NCBI GenBank assembly: GCA_003518745.1
Contig: DOYB01000025.1
Location: 1-8,356 of the forward strand
Origin: Selenomonas sp.
GTDB taxonomy: Bacteria > Bacillota > Negativicutes > Selenomonadales > Selenomonadaceae
DNA length: 8,356 bases
Direction: 5' to 3'
In this document: positions 1-6,594 of the stretch, piece after piece
Numbering within the stretch: the first letter of the stretch is position 1
How the letters are laid out: every line of letters starts with the position of its first letter
Notes under the pieces: model-generated
Database searches by the model: none
Told to the model about the DNA's origin: nothing
What the model saw: only the letters and a program-made list of their open reading frames with translations
Translations under genes and position numbers: made by a program

Positions 1-146
1 GCCGTATCGAAATAACGCATGCCGCCTTCGTATGCCCTGCGAAGTATAGTTACAGCCAGTTCCTTCGATACTCTTTGTATAGGCAGAACCCCAAAGGCAT
101 TCTGAGGAACGGTTATACCGGTACGCCCAAGTGTTACATTATTCAT
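1..146 (-). CDS. Aldo/keto reductase, N-terminal part (cut by window edge)
   Basis: This gene starts at an ATG at 144-146 and runs off the left edge, giving 48 codons. The protein opens with VTLGRTGITVPQNAFG, the typical first strand and glycine turn of the aldo/keto reductase TIM barrel. It continues with ILRRAYEGG and ends in YFDT, where D47 sits at the place of the catalytic aspartate of the family's Asp-Tyr-Lys-His tetrad. Members are NAD(P)H-dependent cytoplasmic oxidoreductases that act on carbonyl groups; the substrate cannot be told from this fragment. A strong ribosome binding site, GGAGGG (153-158), lies 6 bases before the ATG and fixes the start. It begins 48 bp after the mfd stop with no hairpin plus U-run between, so readthrough from mfd is likely. 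Family assignment is firm; subfamily is unknown. Confidence 0.85.
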   Translation of the reverse strand, partial: MNNVTLGRTGITVPQNAFGVLPIQRVSKELAVTILRRAYEGGMRYFDT

Positions 147-194
147 AAATATCCCTCCATTGCGCAATACATTACTCGTTCCGACTCATACCAC

Positions 195-3100
195 TCACTT
201 TGCCGGACGTTTTGGTACAGTAGTGACTTGTTCCCCTGCCAAAAGCATCAATACGCGTGTCGCGAGATTCAGCACCTTCTGCTTGTATTGTGGTCCAAGC
301 ATTATCCGGAAGGTCTGGATTCCGGGAAGAAGCTTAAAGTTCCTGCCAAATATCTTTTTCAGCTGCTCCAGCCTTTCTCTGACAGGAGGATTTTTTTCAT
401 TCCAGACGAATTCCAGAACATCCTGCTTCTCCTGAAGATTCTTTATGCCCAAATCCCTGGCATAGTTCTTTATACGGGCAATGGCAAGAAGATTCATCAC
501 GCTCTTTGATGGCTCCCCGAAGCGGTCTATCAATTCGTCCAACAGGTCCCTTATCTGCTTTCCTGTCCTGATAGCCGCGATACGCTGATATATTTCAATC
601 TTATGCATGGCATCGCTTACATATCCACCGTCAATGTACGCCTCCACCTGCAATGAAAGCACAGGTTCCTGCTTTGGCTCTATGGGAGTCTTGTTCTGCA
701 GGGCATCCACCGCTTCCTCCAGCAGTCTGCAGTACATCTCAAAGCCCACACTGGCAATGTGACCATGCTGTTGGGCCCCCAAAAGATTTCCGGCGCCCCG
801 GATTTCCAGATCCCGCATGGCAATCTTGAACCCGGCCCCCAGCTCCGCGAACTCCTTCATGGCCTGCAAACGCTTTTCAGCGGTTTCCGTCAGCACCTTG
901 TCCGCCTGATATACGAAGTACGCAAATGCCATACGGTGTGAACGGCCAACCCGCCCACGCATCTGATAGAGCTGGGACAGTCCAAAGTAATCAGCATTAT
1001 AAACTATGATGGTGTTGGCATTGGCAACGTCCAGCCCATTCTCCACTATACTTGTGGCAAGCAGTATGTCATATGTCCCTTCGTAGAAGTCCATCATAAC
1101 CCGTTCCAGAACATCTTCGGACATCTGGCCGTGGGCGGTGTGGATACGCGCCTCAGGAACCAATTCCTGCAGATGCGCCTGCATGCGCTCTATGGTATCC
1201 ACCCTGTTATAGATGAAATACACCTGCCCGCCACGCTTCAGCTCACGTTTTATTGCATTCGCGATAATACTGTCGTTATTCTCCACCACGTAGCTCTGCA
1301 CAGGAAAGCGCTCAGCAGGAGGCGTTTCTATGATACTCATATCCCTTGCCCCCACAAGGGACATGTGAAGGGTTCTTGGAATAGGAGTGGCAGAAAGTGT
1401 CAGAACATCTATTCCCGCTGCCAGGCTCCGGATTTTCTCCTTCTGCTTGACACCGAAACGCTGTTCTTCATCCACTATCAACAATCCAAGATTCTTGAAA
1501 TGAACCTTGTTCTGATTCAGTATGGCATGAGTACCAATGAGGATATCCACCTTGCCCTCAGCCACTCGTTCCAGCGTTGCCTTCTGCTCCTTGGCTGTCC
1601 TGAACCGACAGACCACATCCACATTAGGGGGGAACTCCATAAACCGCTGACTGAAGGTCTGATAATGCTGTTGGGCCAGCACCGTGGTGGGAACCAGCAC
1701 CGCCACCTGCTTATCGTCCATCACTGCCTTATAGGCAGCCCGTATCGCCACCTCAGTCTTCCCGAAGCCCACGTCACCGCAAAGCAGCCTGTCCATGGGC
1801 TTTGCCTTTTCCATATCCTCCTTGATTTCCCGCACAGCCCTTAGCTGATCCTCTGTCTCCTCATATGGAAAAGAATCTTCAAACTCCCTCTGTGTGCTGT
1901 CATCCGGCGAAAAAGCAAAGCCCTCCGCTTTCTTGCGCCTGGCGTAGGTTTCTATGAGATGCTTGGCAATATCCTCAACCGCGGCCCTTGCGCGGGTTCT
2001 GGCCTTTGCCCACTCAGTGCCTCCCATACGGTGCAGCTTTGGAACATCTCCCTCATTGCCGATATACTTCTGAAGCATCTGCACCTGATCCGTTGGCACG
2101 AACAGCTTGTCATTGCCTCCGTACTTTATGTGCAGATAATCCTTGTGGACACCACCGACCTCAAGGGTTTCAACCCCCACATATTTCCCAATGCCGTGCC
2201 CCACATGAACCACATAGTCCCCGGGCTTTATCTCACGGAAATGCCTGATGCGGTTCCCCTGGGACTCCACCCTCATAGTCCGCTTCTTCTGGTGACCGAA
2301 AATATCCCTTTCCGTAACCACCACAAGCCGGGAATCCTCCATTTCAAAACCCGATGAAATGGAGCCCACCTGCAGGTTCAGCAATTTTTCCGAAGGCTCC
2401 TGTCCCTCCGGAAGAGCCGAGGATGGAATGGAACGTCGCGCCAGCAGATCATGCAGCTGCTCCACCTTTTGACGATCCTGCAGCAGCACCAGTACCCTTT
2501 GCTTATGGGAAAGCCATCTTTCCGCTTCATTTCCGAATAAATCCATCTGCCGCTGAAAGGGTGTCATATGGATACCCGCAATACGAATCGTATCCGTAAG
2601 ACTGGCATGATGAACCTGCTGAAGAAGTACCGCTGTGTAGAAGACGCGATTCTCCTCAGCGGCTTCCACAAGCTCCTCCCATCGAAAGATACTTTTCTTG
2701 ATTTCAGGATTTTCCTTGAATATCGAACGAATCTGTTCACGGATTCGCATGGGATCATCAAATATGATTGTACCCTCTCCCCCAAGATAGGAAAAAAAGG
2801 GCTCTGACTCTCCCTTCTTCGAGGTCTGCGCCAAGGGGAAAATAACCGTACTTTCAAGATTATTTACAGAGCGCATGGTATCCATGTCAAACGCGCGTAT
2901 CGAATCTACCTCGTCATCAAAAAATTCAATGCGCACCGGTGCCAGTGAATTGACGGGAAAAATATCCAAAATTCCGCCCCGTACACTGAACTGTCCCATG
3001 CACTCCACTTCCGGCTCGTTCTCATAGCCCAGCTTTACAAGGCGTTCCAGAAGTTCCTCACGCGGAAAGCTTTCACCCAGTTCTATACGGATGCTCATGC

Positions 3101-3500
3101 GTTCAAAATCCGCTCTGGACATTCCCTTCTGGATGGCTGCCGTTGCCTCTGCCAGAAGAATCATGGGCTTTTTCAGCATAAGCCTTCCCATGATATCCAT
3201 ACGCTTGGCGGAACGCTCCATGCTTTTCGCTGTGGCATCAATTTCAAATACATCCATCTCCGGAAGCTCAGAAATCTCAATTTCAGGCAGAAGAGCCATC
3301 AAATCCTCCCGCCAGCTCTCAAGACTCTCGTGATTATGCACCAGGATAACCAACGGCTTTTCCTGACCGGCATAACAGGCTGCGATAACCGCATGCTTCT
3401 GGGCGTTGCCCATGCCGTAAACAAGAGTATGTCCCTTTCCGGTAAACTTAATATCCCGAATCAGCGGATTCTGCCGCAAAGCAGTTAAAAGTGAATGCAT
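195..3500 (-). CDS. mfd: Transcription-repair coupling factor Mfd
   Basis: Mfd is a cytoplasmic ATP-driven translocase that removes RNA polymerase stalled at DNA lesions and recruits UvrA for nucleotide excision repair. At 1101 residues it is close to the usual bacterial length. The N-terminal UvrB-like module (about 1-320) has a degenerate nucleotide site (GMGNAQKHAV near 29-38, no GKT), as is normal for Mfd. The CarD-like RNA polymerase interaction domain covers about 425-475 (GDYVVHVGHGIGKY). The RecG-like motor follows: Walker A GDVGFGKT (575-582), DEEQ box (677-680), SATPIPRT (703-710), and the second RecA lobe with TSIVENGLD (816-824) and QMRGRVGRS (846-854). The C-terminal TRCF domain occupies about 945-1045. 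The start has AGGAG (3507-3511) 6 bases upstream. All motifs look intact, so it should be functional. It follows a mutarotase gene rather than pth, its frequent neighbour in other Firmicutes. Confidence 0.97.
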   Translation of the reverse strand: MHSLLTALRQNPLIRDIKFTGKGHTLVYGMGNAQKHAVIAACYAGQEKPLVILVHNHESLESWREDLMALLPEIEISELPEMDVFEIDATAKSMERSAKRMDIMGRLMLKKPMILLAEATAAIQKGMSRADFERMSIRIELGESFPREELLERLVKLGYENEPEVECMGQFSVRGGILDIFPVNSLAPVRIEFFDDEVDSIRAFDMDTMRSVNNLESTVIFPLAQTSKKGESEPFFSYLGGEGTIIFDDPMRIREQIRSIFKENPEIKKSIFRWEELVEAAEENRVFYTAVLLQQVHHASLTDTIRIAGIHMTPFQRQMDLFGNEAERWLSHKQRVLVLLQDRQKVEQLHDLLARRSIPSSALPEGQEPSEKLLNLQVGSISSGFEMEDSRLVVVTERDIFGHQKKRTMRVESQGNRIRHFREIKPGDYVVHVGHGIGKYVGVETLEVGGVHKDYLHIKYGGNDKLFVPTDQVQMLQKYIGNEGDVPKLHRMGGTEWAKARTRARAAVEDIAKHLIETYARRKKAEGFAFSPDDSTQREFEDSFPYEETEDQLRAVREIKEDMEKAKPMDRLLCGDVGFGKTEVAIRAAYKAVMDDKQVAVLVPTTVLAQQHYQTFSQRFMEFPPNVDVVCRFRTAKEQKATLERVAEGKVDILIGTHAILNQNKVHFKNLGLLIVDEEQRFGVKQKEKIRSLAAGIDVLTLSATPIPRTLHMSLVGARDMSIIETPPAERFPVQSYVVENNDSIIANAIKRELKRGGQVYFIYNRVDTIERMQAHLQELVPEARIHTAHGQMSEDVLERVMMDFYEGTYDILLATSIVENGLDVANANTIIVYNADYFGLSQLYQMRGRVGRSHRMAFAYFVYQADKVLTETAEKRLQAMKEFAELGAGFKIAMRDLEIRGAGNLLGAQQHGHIASVGFEMYCRLLEEAVDALQNKTPIEPKQEPVLSLQVEAYIDGGYVSDAMHKIEIYQRIAAIRTGKQIRDLLDELIDRFGEPSKSVMNLLAIARIKNYARDLGIKNLQEKQDVLEFVWNEKNPPVRERLEQLKKIFGRNFKLLPGIQTFRIMLGPQYKQKVLNLATRVLMLLAGEQVTTVPKRPAK

Positions 3501-3512
3501 TTCCTGCTCCTG

Positions 3513-3557
3513 TTCCTAGATAAACTCCGTGCAAAAACCAATGCTTTGCACGGAGCC
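3513..3557. repeat. Palindromic dispersed repeat upstream of mfd
   Basis: A perfect 11-bp inverted repeat, CTCCGTGCAAA (3525-3535) and TTTGCACGGAG (3545-3555), encloses a 9-nt loop. Together with its left flank (TTCCTAGATAAA) it matches, on the opposite strand, the sequence at 6533-6575. The shared core TAAACTCCGTGC is identical over 12 bases, followed by AAA, ATG, TT and GCAC in the same order. The hairpin lies between the galM stop and the mfd ribosome binding site. Read toward mfd it is followed only by TTTATCT, which is a poor U-run, so it is at best a weak terminator or a leader hairpin. The match to the second copy suggests a REP-like interspersed repeat. Confidence 0.7.
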
Positions 3558-3592
3558 TTAAACGAAATTCAAATCAATCGCGGGATTCGTTC

Positions 3593-4717
3593 TCACTGAG
3601 CCTTAAGAACATAAATAGTCTGGGATTTCCATACCTCACCCTTTTTCAGGATTGGCTGCGGGAATTCCGGATGCTTGAAGGCGTTGGGATAGTACTGGGA
3701 TTCCAGGCACAGACCGCTCCGCCTTGGAAAGTGTACGCCCTTTTTACCATTGAATTTTCCATCCAGGTAATTTCCCGAATAGAACTGAATTCCCGGCATA
3801 GTGGTATAAACCCTGAGCAGTAGTCCTGTCTTCTCAGACTCAACCTCTGCCGCGTTCTTCAAGCCGCCCTCCAAATAGTCAATAGGACAGCCCGGATCAT
3901 AGCCGAACATGCCCGGCTCCATTACCACCTCTGCAGGCTCATTCCTGAGAATCCAGTTGTGGTCATAGCCTTTCCCAAATTTGAGCTGTGTATCATCTTC
4001 ATCGATTCTCTCACCTATAACCTTCATTTCACGGAAGTCAAAAGGGGTTCCCTCCACAGGAATGATTTTCCCTGTGGGAAGTGATTCTTCGTCATTTTCC
4101 GTAAAGGAATCCGCGAAAATACGCAGCTTCTGTCTCATAACCGAATCGCTTTCAAAACCATCCAAATTGAAATAGGCATGGTTCGTCAAATTGCAGACCG
4201 TATCCTCATCCGACACAGCCTCATATCTAATACTCAGTTCATTATCATTGGAAAGCCCATACAGCACGGATACCTTCATTGTACCCGGATAACCGCCCTC
4301 CCCGGCAGGGCTTGTCAGAGTGAGCTTCAGTCCCTCATGGGTTTCCTCAGCCTCCCATACCTTCTTGTCAAAGCCTGAGAAGCCGCCATGGAGATGATTT
4401 TGTTTCCTGCTGCCGTCATTCTGCTCCAGCTGGTATTCCTTGCCGCCGATTACCGCTATGCCATCCTCCAAACGGTTGGCATGACGTCCGACAATTGCGC
4501 CAAGATACTTATCATCCTGCTCATAGGAAGCTATATCCTCATAACCCAGCAACACGTCAACAAACTCAAATTTACTGGTCATTACCCTCCATGATACAAG
4601 CCTAGCCCCATAGGTTATAATCTTAACCTCAGTCCCCTTGGTATTGCGAAGGGTATATTTCTCAATCTTCCTGCCATCCTGAAGTGTTCCAAAATCTTCC
4701 TTTTTAATTATTGCCAT
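3593..4717 (-). CDS. galM: Aldose 1-epimerase (galactose mutarotase)
   Basis: This enzyme interconverts the alpha and beta anomers of free aldoses such as galactose and glucose in the cytoplasm, feeding the Leloir pathway. The protein has 374 residues. Family marks are GRHANR (77-82), HLHGG (108-112), TNHAYFNLDG (178-187) with the likely general acid H180, YDHNW (251-255) with substrate-binding D252, and LCLESQYYPNA (336-346) with the likely general base E339. A longer reading frame extends to 4813, but it runs inside the upstream gene and the extra 32 residues do not resemble the family. The ATG at 4715-4717 has GGAAGAGGGG just before it. It begins one base after the stop of the REC-EAL gene, which implies cotranscription and translational coupling. 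It is about 25 residues longer than a typical GalM because of extra sequence near 258-288, between the DHNW motif and the AAEVESEKTG strand. Confidence 0.94.
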   Translation of the reverse strand: MAIIKKEDFGTLQDGRKIEKYTLRNTKGTEVKIITYGARLVSWRVMTSKFEFVDVLLGYEDIASYEQDDKYLGAIVGRHANRLEDGIAVIGGKEYQLEQNDGSRKQNHLHGGFSGFDKKVWEAEETHEGLKLTLTSPAGEGGYPGTMKVSVLYGLSNDNELSIRYEAVSDEDTVCNLTNHAYFNLDGFESDSVMRQKLRIFADSFTENDEESLPTGKIIPVEGTPFDFREMKVIGERIDEDDTQLKFGKGYDHNWILRNEPAEVVMEPGMFGYDPGCPIDYLEGGLKNAAEVESEKTGLLLRVYTTMPGIQFYSGNYLDGKFNGKKGVHFPRRSGLCLESQYYPNAFKHPEFPQPILKKGEVWKSQTIYVLKAQ

Positions 4718-4718
4718 T

Positions 4719-6443
4719 TTACCCCTCTTCCTTTCCCAAATCCTTATCCAGCAAATCGACAAAATCCTGCACAGGCAGCGGCCTGGAGAAGTAATAGCCT
4801 TGAATTTCGTCACAGCCTATAGCAGCTAAAAGATCAAGCTGCCTCTTGGTTTCGACCCCCTCCACTATAACTCCCATGTTCAATTCCTTTGCCAGATTCA
4901 CAATTCCCTTCATGACTATATTGGCCCGTTCAGAGCTTTCAAGCTCCTGCACGAAGCCCATGTCGATCTTCAGTACATCCATTGGCAGATTCTTCAGCAT
5001 ATTAAGCGAGGAAAATCCACTTCCGAAATCGTCCATAAGAACCGGAAATCCGTGCTCCCTAAAGGAATTGATAATTGAACAGAGCTGATAGGGATTATCC
5101 GTGTACGCGCTTTCCGTAACCTCAAGCTTGAGCATATATGCCTCTAAATCGTACTTTTCCAAAAGTCCCAACAGGAACTCCAGCAAATCCCGATTGTAGA
5201 AATTCAAGCGGGACACATTGACGGAAACCGGCACGATTTCCTCCCCCCGCTGCCTTCTATCATGGAGGAATCTGCACACGCTTTCCCACACGAAACGATC
5301 CAGCCGTACTATAAACCCATTCCGCTCAAAGATTGGAATAAACTTGCCCGGTGATATAACCCCGTCTGTGGGATGCATCCATCGTACCAACGCTTCAGCG
5401 CTGACTATGTGATTTTTTTCTATATTATAGACAGGCTGCAAATATATCACGAATTGCCGTTCCTGCAGGGCAAATTCCATATCCCTTACGATCATCTGCT
5501 CCTGCATCATAAGATCCCGCATGCTGGTATCGTAGTATGCATAGCGGTTCATGTAATTTCCCTTTATCTTATTCAAGGCCATATGAGCCCTATCGCACAT
5601 CTGATCAACGGGAAGGAACGGATTGTCGACCGGGTAGATTCCCGCATAAAACAGTATGTTATGGCGCACGCCCAACGACTGGATAGTCTGGTCAAGCCCC
5701 TCCAGCATTCGCTCTATATTGAATCTATCCGTAGGAATGCATACCACGAAATGATCCGCCTCTATGCGGCCACAGGCGCCATATGCCTCATCGATTACAG
5801 CCATGAAATAATAGGCTGCCGTCTTCAGTATAAGATTGCCTGTTTCCACATGGAATAGATCATTAATGACCTTGAAACAGCTTATATCCAGATAGATAAT
5901 GCTGTACTGGCGGTCGGGATCCCTCTGAATAAGCGCCGATGCCCTTTGGTAGAAGGTTTCTCGGTTATACAGTCCCGTCAGTGAATCCTTTTCAATATAA
6001 CGGTGCAGCTCAATAATCTGACGATCCTTAGCTGCCTGTTCAATCTTTCTCCACTCATTTTCCAGCCGTGCCATTACGTTCTTCACACGGCACCGCACTA
6101 TTATGGGATTATAGGGCTTTGTTATAAAATCAGCCGCCCCCATCTCCATGGCCCTGGCCTCACTATCCCCGTCACTGTGGGCTGTCATGACGATGACAGG
6201 AAGTTCCGCGTAGCGCGTATCTCTCTTCAGGACTCCCAAAAGCTCGAAACCGTCCATTACCGGCATGACCAAATCCATCAGCACGACGCTGACAGGCTGC
6301 TTCTCTATAACATCAAGAGCCTCACGCCCATTCTGGGCTTCTATAATCAGATACTCATCCTGGAAAAATTGGGTTAGCACCACCCGGTTGATTTCCACAT
6401 CATCCACGATAAGCATGACCGGCTTTTCTTTTGTCTGTTCCAT
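4719..6443 (-). CDS. Response regulator with REC, degenerate GGDEF and EAL domains (c-di-GMP phosphodiesterase)
   Basis: A 574-residue soluble signalling protein. The REC domain (about 8-125) keeps the acidic pair D14/D15, phosphoacceptor D57 in LMDLVMPVMDG, T87 and K109, so it should accept phosphate from a histidine kinase. The GGDEF domain (about 150-305) keeps DSLTGLYNR and FKVIND, but the signature is EADHF (228-232) and no RxxD inhibitory site precedes it, so it should not make c-di-GMP. The EAL domain (about 317-565) looks catalytically complete: E350 in SAEALVRW, N409, E441 in EVTES, D471/D472 in DDFGSGFSSL, K492, E528 in VEGVE and Q548 in QGYYFSRP. The likely role is phosphorylation-controlled hydrolysis of c-di-GMP, affecting motility or surface traits. 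No partner kinase is in view. The start chosen is the second of two in-frame ATGs (6443, not 6449), because AAGGCGG lies 6 bases before it. It is followed one base later by galM. Confidence 0.93.
   Translation of the reverse strand: MEQTKEKPVMLIVDDVEINRVVLTQFFQDEYLIIEAQNGREALDVIEKQPVSVVLMDLVMPVMDGFELLGVLKRDTRYAELPVIVMTAHSDGDSEARAMEMGAADFITKPYNPIIVRCRVKNVMARLENEWRKIEQAAKDRQIIELHRYIEKDSLTGLYNRETFYQRASALIQRDPDRQYSIIYLDISCFKVINDLFHVETGNLILKTAAYYFMAVIDEAYGACGRIEADHFVVCIPTDRFNIERMLEGLDQTIQSLGVRHNILFYAGIYPVDNPFLPVDQMCDRAHMALNKIKGNYMNRYAYYDTSMRDLMMQEQMIVRDMEFALQERQFVIYLQPVYNIEKNHIVSAEALVRWMHPTDGVISPGKFIPIFERNGFIVRLDRFVWESVCRFLHDRRQRGEEIVPVSVNVSRLNFYNRDLLEFLLGLLEKYDLEAYMLKLEVTESAYTDNPYQLCSIINSFREHGFPVLMDDFGSGFSSLNMLKNLPMDVLKIDMGFVQELESSERANIVMKGIVNLAKELNMGVIVEGVETKRQLDLLAAIGCDEIQGYYFSRPLPVQDFVDLLDKDLGKEEG
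4722..4731 (-). promoter_or_regulatory. Ribosome binding site of galM inside the upstream gene
   Basis: On the minus strand this reads GGAAGAGGGG, with its GAGG core 6 bases before the ATG at 4717. It lies in the last codons of the response regulator gene, so a ribosome finishing that gene arrives directly on the galM initiation site. It decides the galM start at 4717 rather than the longer reading frame to 4813. Confidence 0.75.
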
Positions 6444-6449
6444 ACGCAT

Positions 6450-6456
6450 CCGCCTT
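6450..6456 (-). promoter_or_regulatory. Ribosome binding site deciding the REC-EAL start
   Basis: On the minus strand this reads AAGGCGG, one mismatch from AAGGAGG. It touches the ATG at 6449 but lies 6 bases before the in-frame ATG at 6443, so the latter is the better start. The difference is only two residues. Confidence 0.65.
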
Positions 6457-6469
6457 CTTCAATGTCACG

Positions 6470-6531
6470 TTACTATGAAAGCCCAAGAAGTCAAGCCGAT
6501 AGGCGCTGACTGATTGGCTGCTTTCATGTAA
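6470..6531. other. Long imperfect hairpin (24 Watson-Crick pairs)
   Basis: Pairing runs 6470-6473 with 6528-6531, 6475-6482 with 6520-6527, 6483-6486 with 6514-6517, 6489-6493 with 6507-6511 and 6495-6497 with 6502-6504. The loop is GATA in plus-strand reading. Interruptions are small: one bulged base, a two-base bulge, tandem G-A mismatches and a 1x2 internal loop. In the minus-strand transcript it would end about 14 bases before the REC-EAL ribosome binding site. There is no U-run after it, so it is not a standard intrinsic terminator. Confidence 0.7.
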
Positions 6532-6538
6532 GGGCGTA

Positions 6539-6559
6539 GTGCGAAACATCGTTTCGCAC
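6539..6559. other. Perfect 9-bp hairpin, second copy of the palindromic repeat
   Basis: GTGCGAAAC and GTTTCGCAC form a perfect stem around a 3-nt loop. The surrounding 6533-6575 matches, on the opposite strand, the palindromic repeat at 3513-3557, sharing TAAACTCCGTGC and the ATG-TT-GCAC spacing pattern. It follows the membrane protein gene by about 35 bases. In that direction the stem is followed by TACGCCC, so it lacks the U-run of a Rho-independent terminator. Confidence 0.7.
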
Positions 6560-6594
6560 GGAGTTTACTATGAAATCTTAGCGAGCCAAGCCCG

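Larger units (their letters stand above)
6470..6592. repeat. Repeat-rich leader element with a 28-bp direct repeat and a central inverted copy
   Basis: Two direct copies lie exactly 95 bases apart: 6470-6497 and 6565-6592, identical at 21 of 28 positions. Both begin TTACTATGAAA and end in CAAGCC. A shorter inverted copy, TTGGCTGCTTTCATGTAA, sits between them at 6514-6531. The element almost fills the gap between the membrane protein gene and the REC-EAL gene, ending 2 bases from the stop codon of the former. It could be a dispersed repeat or MITE-like insertion without a coding region, or a structured 5' untranslated region of the REC-EAL transcript. No canonical riboswitch class was recognised in it. 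Confidence 0.65.

Noticed and set aside
159..168. Palindrome ATTGCGCAAT before the aldo/keto reductase ribosome binding site
   Set aside because: A 10-base palindrome without a loop is too short to call an operator or terminator.
1131..1844. Long plus-strand reading frame of 237 codons inside mfd
   Set aside because: It is antisense to the conserved Mfd motor domain, has no ribosome binding site and its translation is histidine- and leucine-rich as expected for a shadow frame.
4718..4813. Upstream extension of the galM reading frame to 4813
   Set aside because: The 32 extra residues overlap the REC-EAL gene, do not resemble mutarotases, and the ATG at 4717 has a strong, well-spaced ribosome binding site.
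5373..5858. Plus-strand reading frame of 161 codons inside the REC-EAL gene
   Set aside because: It lies antisense to conserved GGDEF and EAL coding sequence and has no recognisable domain.
6467..6494. Promoter for the REC-EAL gene: TTGACT, 16-base spacer, TAACGT
   Set aside because: The -35 is fair, but the -10 matches TATAAT at only 3 of 6 positions, and the same motif pair (TTGGCT, 16 bases, TAAACT) arises from the direct repeat. Not enough to call.
6470..6592. Minimal CRISPR array (two direct repeats with one spacer)
   Set aside because: The repeats are only 75% identical, the 67-base interval forms hairpins with the repeats, and no cas gene is near.
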